Assembly (NCBI GenBank): GCA_017555445.1
Contig: JAFZGK010000033.1
Coordinates: forward strand, 1-33,699
DNA length: 33,699 bases
Reading direction: 5' to 3'
Source of the DNA: Bacteroidales bacterium
GTDB lineage: Bacteria > Bacteroidota > Bacteroidia > Bacteroidales > UBA932
The position numbers and the translations under genes were made by a program. Each line of letters starts with the position of its first letter. Position 1 is the first letter of the stretch. Below are positions 22,467 to 29,435 of this stretch, one piece after another. The notes below the pieces were generated by a model. The model was not told the DNA's origin. It ran no database searches and was given only the letters and a program-made list of their open reading frames with translations.

Positions 22467-22493
22467 ACTATACTTTGCCTGGGGATTTGTTAC
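22467..22493 (-). promoter_or_regulatory. GTAAC-N16-TATAGT promoter
   Basis: GTAAC (22493 to 22489) overlaps the ClpP stop codon; TATAGT spans 22472 to 22467; the ATG is at 22445. Confidence 0.6.
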
Positions 22494-23167
22494 GCTCTTT
22501 TCTTACCTGTGAGGATATTGTCAATCATGCCGTACTCCAGCGCTTCCTGCGATGTCATCCAGAAGTCCCTGTCCGCATCAGCAAGGACCTTCTCGAAAGG
22601 CTTGCCGCTATGCTCCGCAAGGATAGAGCAGAGCTCGTCACGTGTCTTGCGTATCTCCTCAGCGGCGATGAGGATGTCAGAAGCCTGGCCGCGAGCTCCT
22701 CCAAGAGGCTGATGAATCATCACGCGGGAGTGGGGAAGTGCAGACCTCTTGCCCGGAGCACCCGCTGCGAGAAGGACGCTGCCCATCGATGCAGCCATGC
22801 CGGTGCAGATGGTAGCCACATCCGGAGAGATGAGCTGCATGGTATCATAGATGCCAAGTCCTGAATGTACCACTCCACCGGGGGTGTTGATGTACAGTGA
22901 GATGTCCGACTGGTCATCAACGGACGAGAGGTAGAGCAGCTGTGCCTGGATGATGTTGGCCACGTCATCATCAATCGGAACTCCGAGGAAGATGATTCTG
23001 TCCATCATCAGACGGCTGAACACGTCCATCGAAGCAACGTTGAGCTTACGCTCCTCGATGATTGACGGGTTGATGTATGCATCTGTGACGCTACCATAAC
23101 GGTGAAGCGTCATCGGGCTGATGCCTCTGTCGAGGCTTGCGAATCTTTCAAAATCGTTCCTGTTCAT
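22490..23167 (-). CDS. clpP: ATP-dependent Clp protease proteolytic subunit ClpP, 225 aa
   Basis: The catalytic triad is visible: Ser127 in GMAASMGSVL, His152 in SRVMIHQPLGGARGQASDI, and Asp201 in ADRDFWMTSQEALEYGMID. The N-terminal extension (MNRNDFERFASLDRGI) matches Bacteroidota ClpP. ClpP forms a double-ring chamber that degrades proteins fed by an AAA+ unfoldase. Here there is no clpX or tig beside it, so it is probably not the housekeeping locus. It might be supplied by one of the two AAA+ proteins in the window, although neither shows the IGF-type loop (IGF occurs only at their C-terminal ends, as RQRIGF). It has its own GTAAC-class promoter. Confidence 0.95.
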   Translation of the reverse strand: MNRNDFERFASLDRGISPMTLHRYGSVTDAYINPSIIEERKLNVASMDVFSRLMMDRIIFLGVPIDDDVANIIQAQLLYLSSVDDQSDISLYINTPGGVVHSGLGIYDTMQLISPDVATICTGMAASMGSVLLAAGAPGKRSALPHSRVMIHQPLGGARGQASDILIAAEEIRKTRDELCSILAEHSGKPFEKVLADADRDFWMTSQEALEYGMIDNILTGKKRA

Positions 23168-23196
23168 ATGCTGTATTCTTTGTTTTCTTCTGTCTA

Positions 23197-23225
23197 TATA
23201 TAGTCTGTTTCCTCCAAAAAGTTAC
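23197..23225 (-). promoter_or_regulatory. GTAAC-N18-TATATA promoter
   Basis: GTAAC (23225 to 23221) overlaps the stop of the upstream gene; TATATA spans 23202 to 23197; the ClpP ATG is at 23167. Confidence 0.55.
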
Positions 23226-23539
23226 AACTCTCTTGTAGGTTTCAGCGCCTCTTCTACCATGACCTTTATTCTCTCTACTAGTCCCGGATACTTCTCCTGA
23301 ACGAACTCCAGAGTGTAGAACATGCTTGGGATGTGATGCTCAGTGAAATAAAACGTTGTGAGGAACATCGCGGTGGACTTGTATTCTTCCTGCGATACCG
23401 CTTTATTGTGCCTGCGGTCGGACTTGATTCTCTTCACAATCTGCGTTTTGACTGATTCGAAGCATGCGTCCTGATCGAATGTCAGAAGCTCCTTGATGGC
23501 CTGAAGGGTCTTCTCGTCGTACCTATTGTTGTTTTCCAT
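23222..23539 (-). CDS. Small hypothetical protein, 105 aa
   Basis: A helical, charged protein (NNRYDEKTLQAIKELLTFDQ, then SDRRHNKAVSQEEYKSTAMF, ending VMVEEALKPTREL). No membrane helix and no recognised family. Its start overlaps the end of the upstream gene (23523) by 17 bases, so it is translated from the same message, which is under the TTGGCA-class promoter at 24222. If that promoter is WYL-controlled, this protein belongs to the same regulon as the retron. Confidence 0.65.
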   Translation of the reverse strand: MENNNRYDEKTLQAIKELLTFDQDACFESVKTQIVKRIKSDRRHNKAVSQEEYKSTAMFLTTFYFTEHHIPSMFYTLEFVQEKYPGLVERIKVMVEEALKPTREL

Positions 23540-24188
23540 ATTTCTTGATTAATCGTTCTTCTACTTTTGCCAGGCTGCAGGTTATCACATCAGGAGAGTT
23601 GTCAAAATAGATGTGGATCTTAGCAGGATTGATACCTTTTACACATGGTTTGCCCGGTACCTTGATGCGTTTTTCTTTCATGAGTTTTTTCACTATACCC
23701 ATCACCGTGCTCTTGAATATCTCGGTTGTCAACATGGCCTCCTTGCGGCGACGCACCTCTTCATCCGCACGACTGATTATCAGCGGAATAAATCTGTCAA
23801 AGGTCAGTATGAGGTCTGCGGCCATGTCGGCATCCAGCCTAGTGTGGAACCTTCGTCCGGCCCTGTACTCCGGAAGGATATAGTAACTGACGCTAGACCT
23901 CTCAAGATACCACGTTCCATGAGCAAGACTCAGCTTCAGTTGTTGGAACAGACCGCAAGACTGCTCAACTCTTAGGGTAGACTCGCCGGTGATGGTCTTT
24001 ATTGCCTCCAGAAGCGAACCGATATCCTTGTCTTCAGTATCCTTCAGCGGCATCTGGACATATACTTCTTCCCATATGGCTGCGATGCTCTTCATCCCAA
24101 AGTGGCGGTCAGACACATCAAGGACGCCTGGGTTATTGAAGTGCTTGTCTATTGCTTCCTGGATTCTGTATTTGTCTTCTGCGCTCAT
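23523..24188 (-). CDS. Hypothetical protein, 221 aa, full-length member of the paralogue family
   Basis: The family order is clear: N-terminal HFGMKSIAAIWEEVYVQM, a beta pair (GTWYLERSSVSYYILPE), the helix ADMAADLILTFDRFIPLI, and the C-terminal module FKSTVMGIVKKLMKEKRIKV plus PAKIHIYFDNSPDV. The ATG at 24188 (MSAEDKYRIQEA) is chosen over an upstream GTG. This is the family member whose promoter carries the full CTGCC/TTGGCA dyad, linking the family to the WYL/retron promoter class. It is followed by the 105-aa gene. The function is unknown. Confidence 0.72.
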   Translation of the reverse strand: MSAEDKYRIQEAIDKHFNNPGVLDVSDRHFGMKSIAAIWEEVYVQMPLKDTEDKDIGSLLEAIKTITGESTLRVEQSCGLFQQLKLSLAHGTWYLERSSVSYYILPEYRAGRRFHTRLDADMAADLILTFDRFIPLIISRADEEVRRRKEAMLTTEIFKSTVMGIVKKLMKEKRIKVPGKPCVKGINPAKIHIYFDNSPDVITCSLAKVEERLIKKYGKQQ

Positions 24189-24195
24189 ATCTATT

Positions 24196-24222
24196 ATTAT
24201 CACCACTTTGTTTATTTGTTAC
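24196..24222 (-). promoter_or_regulatory. GTAAC-N16-GATAAT site
   Basis: GTAAC (24222 to 24218) and GATAAT (24201 to 24196). It lies downstream of and touches the TTGGCA-class promoter, so it may be a second promoter or a chance match; the leader to the ATG at 24188 would be very short. Confidence 0.35.
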
Positions 24223-24256
24223 AAAAGTATCTGCTTATCATGCCAAATAGTGGCAG
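24222..24256 (-). promoter_or_regulatory. Promoter with full dyad (TTGGCA-N11-TACTTTTG)
   Basis: The dyad CTGCCACTATTTGGCA (24256 to 24241), 11 bases, then TACTTTTG (24229 to 24222). The dyad differs from the one before the retron-adjacent AAA+ gene at one of 16 positions. Confidence 0.68.
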
Positions 24257-24292
24257 GAGAGAAATTTGTCTTTCAAGACTGCTAAAAACAAC

Positions 24293-24322
24293 AAAAGGCA
24301 GCCTTTCAGCTGCCCCTTGTTG
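24293..24322 (-). terminator. Rho-independent terminator
   Basis: On the minus strand GGCAGC (24314 to 24309) pairs with GCTGCC (24302 to 24297), flanked by AAGG/CCTT, then TTTTGTTGTTTTT. It ends the operon 26724 to 24359. Confidence 0.85.
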
Positions 24323-24341
24323 CAGAGGATATGTCCTCTGC
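24322..24341 (-). terminator. Second hairpin just before the terminator
   Basis: GCAGAGGA and TCCTCTGC form a perfect 8-base stem with a 4-base loop, between the stop at 24359 and the main terminator. It has no T-run and is probably a 3'-end stabilising hairpin. Confidence 0.6.
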
Positions 24342-24358
24342 TATATACATGAATATCC

Positions 24359-24691
24359 TTATTCTTCGTCGTACATGCCGAATACATCAATCGGCTCGTA
24401 TGAGTCCGGGTCCATCATGTCGATGAACCTGTCGTATGCGTATTCTTTGATTGCGTCAACAGGCTGTCCTATGATTCTTTCGACCTCTTCATAAGGCACC
24501 TCATTCCTGTTCAGACCTGCCGCACGGTCCAATGTCATGCATACTACGTGCACGATTACGTGCTCGTCATCCACATAAATCACCTTACCAGAGTCACAAC
24601 TGGTCATATCCGGACCGCAGTATTCAAAGCGGACCACATCCCCTATCTTATATGCTGGTACTGTTTCGTTTTCTGTTTTCATGGTTATCAT
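24359..24691 (-). CDS. Small acidic hypothetical protein, 110 aa
   Basis: The first half reads like a small barrel: VPAYKIGDVVRFEYCGPDMT, then SGKVIYVDDEHVIVHVVCM, a pattern seen in SH3-like or KOW-like folds. The second half is helical and acidic (IKEYAYDRFIDMMDPDSYEP). No family is recognised with confidence. It is the last gene of the ADP-ribosylglycohydrolase operon, 2 bases after the stop of the previous gene, and is followed by two hairpins. Confidence 0.68.
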   Translation of the reverse strand: MITMKTENETVPAYKIGDVVRFEYCGPDMTSCDSGKVIYVDDEHVIVHVVCMTLDRAAGLNRNEVPYEEVERIIGQPVDAIKEYAYDRFIDMMDPDSYEPIDVFGMYDEE

Positions 24692-24693
24692 GA

Positions 24694-25518
24694 TTAATTC
24701 TTAGCCATTTCAATAATGGCATCTGGAATATGTATTTCGTAAGTTACGTCGTTTCCATCCATCTCCACGCTGGCATTCATCTGATTCCGGAGGAAGTCTA
24801 TCTGGTCGGACGTGTCAAGTGATTCAATATACGGAACCAGCCAATAATCAAAGAAAGCTTCCATCTTTGCCTCTTCGTACGCCTCCTCATCAAAATCACC
24901 GTCTTCATTCATGTAGTCTTCTTCGTCGCCATCAAAGACGAAGCCGCATTCGCTCTCGCAGTAACTGAGGAGCTCGTCGCTATCGTACTCATATACACCT
25001 TCATGGTATCCATACCAAAGCCAGTGAAGCTCCTCTGCTTCATAAGCAATCCTGAAGTAGGCATCATCCAGCTTCTCATAGATTTCTGGATACGTGTTCT
25101 CCAGATCTAGTTCATTGATGTCTGAAGTTCCTTTCTCCTTAATCAGAGCAACGAGTTTTGAAACCTCCTCATCTGATAGCTCAAGTGTGCCACTGCCCCT
25201 TGAGTAGACCGCCCCGCAGTGTGACATGCCTAGACAGACTTCGCTTTCAATATCGATAGTTGTCTCTCTTGAAGTCTTAACTGGATCAGGTTTGACGACC
25301 AGACCATAGTTGGCTTTCATGTATTCGAGAAGCTTTTCCGCATTTCCAACTACCCAACCCTCATCTATCACTACATCCATTATAGAGTAAATGCCAGCCT
25401 CATCATCTTCTTTAAAAGAAATCTTATAGCCGTCATCTGTATATCTTACAGAAAGATTCTCGTCTTTCTCAAGAACCTCGTATTCTACCGGGGTATTAAA
25501 ATATATCTCCATTACCAT
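24694..25518 (-). CDS. Strongly acidic hypothetical protein, 274 aa
   Basis: Not recognised. The N-terminal 90 residues alternate strand and helix (YEVLEKDENLSVRYTDDGYK, LLEYMKANYGLVVK). The middle is helical (ELSDEEVSKLVALIKEKGTS). The region at about 200-230 is extremely acidic (FDGDEEDYMNEDGDFDEEAY), and the end (VTYEIHIPDAIIEMAKN) looks like a strand-helix cap. The high negative charge could mimic DNA, as in some anti-restriction proteins, but nothing else supports that. The CATATG start at 25518 is used; an ATG 6 bases on is equally possible. It is the second gene of the operon from 26724. Confidence 0.65.
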   Translation of the reverse strand: MVMEIYFNTPVEYEVLEKDENLSVRYTDDGYKISFKEDDEAGIYSIMDVVIDEGWVVGNAEKLLEYMKANYGLVVKPDPVKTSRETTIDIESEVCLGMSHCGAVYSRGSGTLELSDEEVSKLVALIKEKGTSDINELDLENTYPEIYEKLDDAYFRIAYEAEELHWLWYGYHEGVYEYDSDELLSYCESECGFVFDGDEEDYMNEDGDFDEEAYEEAKMEAFFDYWLVPYIESLDTSDQIDFLRNQMNASVEMDGNDVTYEIHIPDAIIEMAKN

Positions 25519-25536
25519 ATGTATATCCTTTTAGTT

Positions 25537-26724
25537 CTAATTATTTAGTAGGGTAGGGGTTACCAACACATTGTCCAGTTCAAGAGCCCAGCCGAAGAGT
25601 TCTTTGAACTGCTCTACTGTGAAAACGCCGGATTCGATACCCACCTCATGAAGATGCCAGCGTATGTGCTTGTAATCCTCGCACTTGCGTCTGAGAACCC
25701 AGATCTGATCGAGAGTCTTTTCCATCTCCAGACCACTGATATGGATAGGGAAGCCCTCATTGTGGTGTCTGCGGTATCTTGACGGACGTGTCAGGTGGAA
25801 GGCTCTCTCGCCGTCTGTCTCATCAGCATTGCATCCGCAGATGACCACATCGTGGATACTCCAGCGACTAGACTTGGGCGGGATTAGCTTGGATGGCTGC
25901 CATGAGGTTCCGTCAACCTTGTTGATCACGGCAAGCATGTCAGAAGGAATATAGACCAGAGCCTGTTGGATGATCTCCTCTGGGACTCCGTAATACGCGG
26001 CTGCGACACCTCCAGCGATGGCGGCTTCGGTATCAGCATCGCCACCCAAGTAGATGGCCTTGCGGATAACATCTTCATAGTCTGCACCTTCAAGGAACGC
26101 AATGAGTGCGTCCTGCACCGCCGGCTCTGCACCTACAATCCTCTCGTGTGAAGCCACATAATCAGTATCGCGGCAGGCTCTAGCGTGGAGAACCTCTTCG
26201 CGGACCTGGTCATAGGAGCGATGAAGATTATATCCGAAGGTTCTTTCGAGATACTCTCTTATCTCCTGCTTGTCCTTGCCTGTGCGCGCCATAAAGATAG
26301 CAGCAGCTGCAGCTTGAGCTCCTGCAATGGCTTGGGGACTGTCGTGGCTTGGAAGGGCTGACTCCCTGGCCAGCTCAAGACACTCCTCGATGGACGATGC
26401 GAGATATCCTACCGGACTCACTCTCATGACGGCACCGTTGTGGGTGCTGCCTGGTGTCATGTGAGAACCGTTAGCCAGGAATCTCTTGAACGAGCTGCCG
26501 TATCCAGCATGAGGATACTCTGTAGCCCACTTGATGAGAGACTGAGCTACGTCTACATCCTGCCTGTCCAGCATCCACTCGGCAACTGCTACTGTCAGAG
26601 TTGTATCATCTGTAACGGATGACTCCTTGGTGAACAGCTTGAAGGTCTTTCTTGAAACTGGTTTGGACTCTCTTGACGAGCCTGCGATGTCGCCGATTAC
26701 GGCTCCTATAATTCCTTTAATCAT
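25537..26724 (-). CDS. ADP-ribosylglycohydrolase (DraG/ARH family) with C-terminal extension, 395 aa
   Basis: The metal site is complete: GDIAGSSRE near the start, TDDTTL (Asp39, Asp40, Thr41), and GGDADTEAAIAGGVAAAYYG (Asp229, Asp231, Thr232). Residues 1-275 form the all-helical ARH domain, which holds two Mg ions and cleaves ADP-ribose from arginine or other acceptors. The last 120 residues (from IHDVVICGCNADE) are not part of the usual fold; they contain SRYRRHHNEGFPIHISG and may be a partner-binding or second domain. The gene heads an operon with two acidic unknowns, under a GTAAC-class promoter. With the ART-like protein and two NADAR proteins it forms the ADP-ribose theme of this window. 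Confidence 0.92.
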   Translation of the reverse strand: MIKGIIGAVIGDIAGSSRESKPVSRKTFKLFTKESSVTDDTTLTVAVAEWMLDRQDVDVAQSLIKWATEYPHAGYGSSFKRFLANGSHMTPGSTHNGAVMRVSPVGYLASSIEECLELARESALPSHDSPQAIAGAQAAAAAIFMARTGKDKQEIREYLERTFGYNLHRSYDQVREEVLHARACRDTDYVASHERIVGAEPAVQDALIAFLEGADYEDVIRKAIYLGGDADTEAAIAGGVAAAYYGVPEEIIQQALVYIPSDMLAVINKVDGTSWQPSKLIPPKSSRWSIHDVVICGCNADETDGERAFHLTRPSRYRRHHNEGFPIHISGLEMEKTLDQIWVLRRKCEDYKHIRWHLHEVGIESGVFTVEQFKELFGWALELDNVLVTPTLLNN

Positions 26725-26750
26725 ATCTTATCAGCTTGAAGTTTCCTTAG

Positions 26751-26778
26751 TGTATCTGAGGCTGATCGATTTCGTTAC
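26751..26778 (-). promoter_or_regulatory. GTAAC-N17-GATACA promoter
   Basis: GTAAC (26778 to 26774) and GATACA (26756 to 26751), with the ATG at 26724. Confidence 0.58.
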
Positions 26779-26807
26779 AAATTATTTAACGAATAAAATT
26801 AAAATAT

Positions 26808-27530
26808 TTATTGCTCTCTTCCAAATTCACGCCTTGTCCTCAGATCCTTCAGGGCATTAGTGAAATCCTCTTTCAGATTCTCCCAATTAGTCCTGAAGGT
26901 CTTTCCTGGGAGCCACTCGGCATACTCCATAACCCTGCAGCAAAGTCTCCCGTTCTTCTGAAGACTGATGTTGAACCAGACGTTCTTTTCAGTGGCCAGC
27001 AGGTCCGAAAGGATCGCGCTGGCTGCTGTGTGAAGAACCTCGGAAGACTTCTTCTCTTTCATATATGCTTTCAGCGCATCTTCCACTATTTGCTCCACAC
27101 TCGCAATATGATTGTCAAACGCTATGATCAGGCGTGATGCTTCGTCTGCTGAGAGCCTGGACAGTAGTTTTGCCGCTGGCATCGTGGCCGAGATGACAAG
27201 CCCATCCTCTGACTCGCATAGAAGATACGAACAGTTTGCCAACTTGATGCTTGTCCATAACGAATTCTTAGACACCGAAATAGGGTAAGGAAGTTGGCTT
27301 TGTAATAGACTTGCAATTGACTCTATAGCCTGATCAACAGGACCGGTTTCATCTGTCGGTTTGTCGTTGGCCATATCGAACAAGTTATTCCAAAGCTCGC
27401 GAACGTATCTGCTCTTCCAATATCTTCTTTCCTTAGGATTATTGAGATGACCGCCGTTGTCGCTGCACCTGATTTTTCCCATCAGTGCAGCGATTGCCTT
27501 GCGATCGGCCTTTTTTATAAGTCTCTCCAT
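26808..27530 (-). CDS. Hypothetical protein, 240 aa, full-length member of the paralogue family
   Basis: The order matches 8056: a basic N-terminus (MERLIKKADRKAIAALMGK), helix RYVRELWNNLFDMAN, a beta pair (ANCSYLLCESEDGLVISATM), helix ADEASRLIIAFDNHIASVEQ, a charged helix, then the module LHTAASAILSDLLATEKN with WFNISLQKNGRLCCRVME. The C-terminus is basic (LRTRREFGREQ). The start codon overlaps the stop of the HD-domain gene by one base, so the two are translated together. The function is unknown. Confidence 0.72.
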   Translation of the reverse strand: MERLIKKADRKAIAALMGKIRCSDNGGHLNNPKERRYWKSRYVRELWNNLFDMANDKPTDETGPVDQAIESIASLLQSQLPYPISVSKNSLWTSIKLANCSYLLCESEDGLVISATMPAAKLLSRLSADEASRLIIAFDNHIASVEQIVEDALKAYMKEKKSSEVLHTAASAILSDLLATEKNVWFNISLQKNGRLCCRVMEYAEWLPGKTFRTNWENLKEDFTNALKDLRTRREFGREQ

Positions 27531-28033
27531 TAGAGAGCGCTGAATCTGTAGCTCTTGCCACTCTTATCCAGACCGGTACTTCTGCAATCACCGGCATGGA
27601 GAAGGGTCTGTAGTGGATTGCTGAGCGCAGTTGCCAGCTTGCGGGGGTCAGAGCCTGGGTGATGACTGTAGATTGCACTGCGCTCCTGTGAGGTAAGTTC
27701 AAACCCACACTTATTAAGGATAGCGACTGACCTTGCCGGGTGCATGCCTCTGCCTATCTTATGACCATTGAGGGTCGCCTTGCCCAGGTCGTGAAAAAGA
27801 GCGACTACTATCAGACTCTCACGCGGTAAACCGAGAATGTTACCCTTCAGCATTGTGTCAAGAACCTCAAGACTATGCATCATGAGACCATGCTCACGGC
27901 GGTGATGTCCATTACACTGTGCTGAAGTCAGGTAGTTACTGGTCTTGATGAACTCAATCACTGAGTCGATACCCGGACGGTTGATTTCCGAGAGGAGGTC
28001 GATGACCTTGGTCTGTGCTGCCTGTACTGTCAT
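27530..28033 (-). CDS. HD-domain protein (predicted phosphohydrolase), 167 aa
   Basis: The metal-binding HD signature is complete: HGLMMHSLEVLD (His53), VVALFHDLGKATL (His81-Asp82, Lys85) and later SAIYSHHPGSD. The size fits a stand-alone HD phosphohydrolase acting on nucleotides or cyclic nucleotides. It also has an early NGHHRREHG histidine cluster. It is the first gene of a two-gene operon with a paralogue-family protein, under a GTAAC-class promoter. The exact substrate cannot be read from sequence. Confidence 0.88.
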   Translation of the reverse strand: MTVQAAQTKVIDLLSEINRPGIDSVIEFIKTSNYLTSAQCNGHHRREHGLMMHSLEVLDTMLKGNILGLPRESLIVVALFHDLGKATLNGHKIGRGMHPARSVAILNKCGFELTSQERSAIYSHHPGSDPRKLATALSNPLQTLLHAGDCRSTGLDKSGKSYRFSAL

Positions 28034-28064
28034 ATGTCTGTTACTTTAAACGTTTCTGAGTGTA

Positions 28065-28092
28065 TGTATCGTAGGAACTTCCTTTTCGTTAC
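28065..28092 (-). promoter_or_regulatory. GTAAC-N17-GATACA promoter
   Basis: GTAAC (28092 to 28088) and GATACA (28070 to 28065), with the ATG at 28033. Both blocks and the spacing equal those before the ADP-ribosylglycohydrolase gene. Confidence 0.58.
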
Positions 28093-28113
28093 AGATAAAT
28101 TTCAGTTTTAATG

Positions 28114-28151
28114 AAAAAGCCAGTATGACCATTGTTGACGGTGATACTGGC
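28114..28151 (-). terminator. Rho-independent terminator of the sigma-factor gene
   Basis: GCCAGTAT (28151 to 28144) pairs perfectly with ATACTGGC (28126 to 28119), with an inner ACC/GGT, followed by TTTTT on the minus strand. Confidence 0.85.
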
Positions 28152-28164
28152 AATGATATATGGT

Positions 28165-29334
28165 TTAGGCTCTGATGTCGATCAGGCTGTCGATCTCGTC
28201 GCCCGCACTGTCTATCAAGGTATGAAGGTCGTCTATATAATCAGCTATTGATGCCGCACTGGCTCTGGAAGTGTATATAGTAATAAACTCGTGTATGAAT
28301 CCTATGTAAAGAACAGGACATCCCGGGCCACTGACTATGATGTCCAGATTATCCTCAAGGATAAACATGTTGCTATCGAGTCGGTCATCCTCTCTTATGT
28401 TTCGTCCTCTTCTGCTCAGTTCCGCCTTCAGCTCTGAATAGATGTCAATATCCACTTCAGTCTGTACTTTGTAATCATCAAAGCACATCTCCAGATGGCT
28501 TCTGAGCAGTTCATGCGCCGCGACCATGTTTTCATACTCTGCTGTGTCTTTGTCATCCGGTTCGACACTGCGGGTATCGTACTGTGGGAACAGTTTAAGC
28601 AGAAGCTCTTCTTCTGGTAGAAGCATAGGAACCTGCACAAACTCTTCCATTTTGTTGTAAAGAACTATGTCCGCAGCCTTCCACGGAGTGATGGCCGGCA
28701 ATGCATGTCTGATTCGGTTCTTGATGTCGAATGCTCGCTTACGTGCAGCAGTCTCCGTAAGGCCGGTCTGTGAGGCAATGACCTTGAATGGGATGTCGTC
28801 GATGTATGCCTTAGTAAAGATCTCCCTGTCAAGTGGCTTAAGGTTGTTGATGTGTTGGTTCAGAGCTTCAGCGACTTCCTTCCTGATTCTCTGTACCTCA
28901 CCCACTAGCATGTTGTGCTCCGGGCTTGCTCCTACCTCAAAGCTGCCTTCTGTGTCATCTTCGCTCTCCGGTTCGTCGGGATCCAAATCATAATCCGTCT
29001 CGAAATCGGTAACAGCCTTGTTTATCATAGCATCAAGACGCTGGTCGTTCGGCAGTTTGTTGAATATTGCGTTAAGGACATGTATGATAATCATATTGAA
29101 CCAGTTATGAAGCTTACCTAGTTCAATATCAAAATTATCCCTATACTTGAACGCCCTCTCACATGCCTTCAGCACAGCATCGCCGACAAGTTCCTCTGGA
29201 ATAGGATATTTATCTGATTTGTATTCTATAAATTGATAGGCATATACTGAAAGGTCATTATATGCATCCGACATGGATTCCCAGCAATCTGGATCTATAT
29301 CTTCAGAAAGATAGTATGGTTTCGCTTTCATCAT
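28165..29334 (-). CDS. Divergent sigma-70-family factor with long C-terminal extension, 389 aa
   Basis: Residues about 25-95 resemble sigma region 2 (ELVGDAVLKACERAFKYRDN, then LHNWFNMIIIHVLNAIFN). An acidic linker (EPESEDDTEGSFEV) follows. Residues about 150-212 are region 4 (LKPLDREIFTKAYIDDIPFK, GLTETAARKRAFDIKNRIRH), with a clear helix-turn-helix. The last 175 residues are unlike known sigma factors; they include an IVSGPGCPVLYIGFIHEFIT strand pair and an acidic end, and may be a built-in regulator. The gene's own promoter is GTAAC-N16-TATTAG, the class seen at 13 other starts here, so this factor is the natural candidate to read that class (inference). It has its own terminator. Confidence 0.8.
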   Translation of the reverse strand: MMKAKPYYLSEDIDPDCWESMSDAYNDLSVYAYQFIEYKSDKYPIPEELVGDAVLKACERAFKYRDNFDIELGKLHNWFNMIIIHVLNAIFNKLPNDQRLDAMINKAVTDFETDYDLDPDEPESEDDTEGSFEVGASPEHNMLVGEVQRIRKEVAEALNQHINNLKPLDREIFTKAYIDDIPFKVIASQTGLTETAARKRAFDIKNRIRHALPAITPWKAADIVLYNKMEEFVQVPMLLPEEELLLKLFPQYDTRSVEPDDKDTAEYENMVAAHELLRSHLEMCFDDYKVQTEVDIDIYSELKAELSRRGRNIREDDRLDSNMFILEDNLDIIVSGPGCPVLYIGFIHEFITIYTSRASAASIADYIDDLHTLIDSAGDEIDSLIDIRA

Positions 29335-29350
29335 GGCTACTATCCCGCTT

Positions 29351-29377
29351 CTAATAGCAGTTGAAAAGCGAAGTTAC
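29351..29377 (-). promoter_or_regulatory. GTAAC-N16-TATTAG promoter of the sigma-factor gene
   Basis: GTAAC (29377 to 29373) and TATTAG (29356 to 29351), with the ATG at 29334. Confidence 0.55.
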
Positions 29378-29388
29378 TGAAATTGTTT

Positions 29389-29396
29389 TATATTTG
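29389..29396 (+). promoter_or_regulatory. TATATTTG, Bacteroidota -7 element
   Basis: It matches TAnnTTTG, 39 bases before the ATG at 29436. The -33 side is unclear. Confidence 0.45.
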
Positions 29397-29435
29397 TAGG
29401 AGCATTGCATATCAAACCGCATAAATAATACAGGA

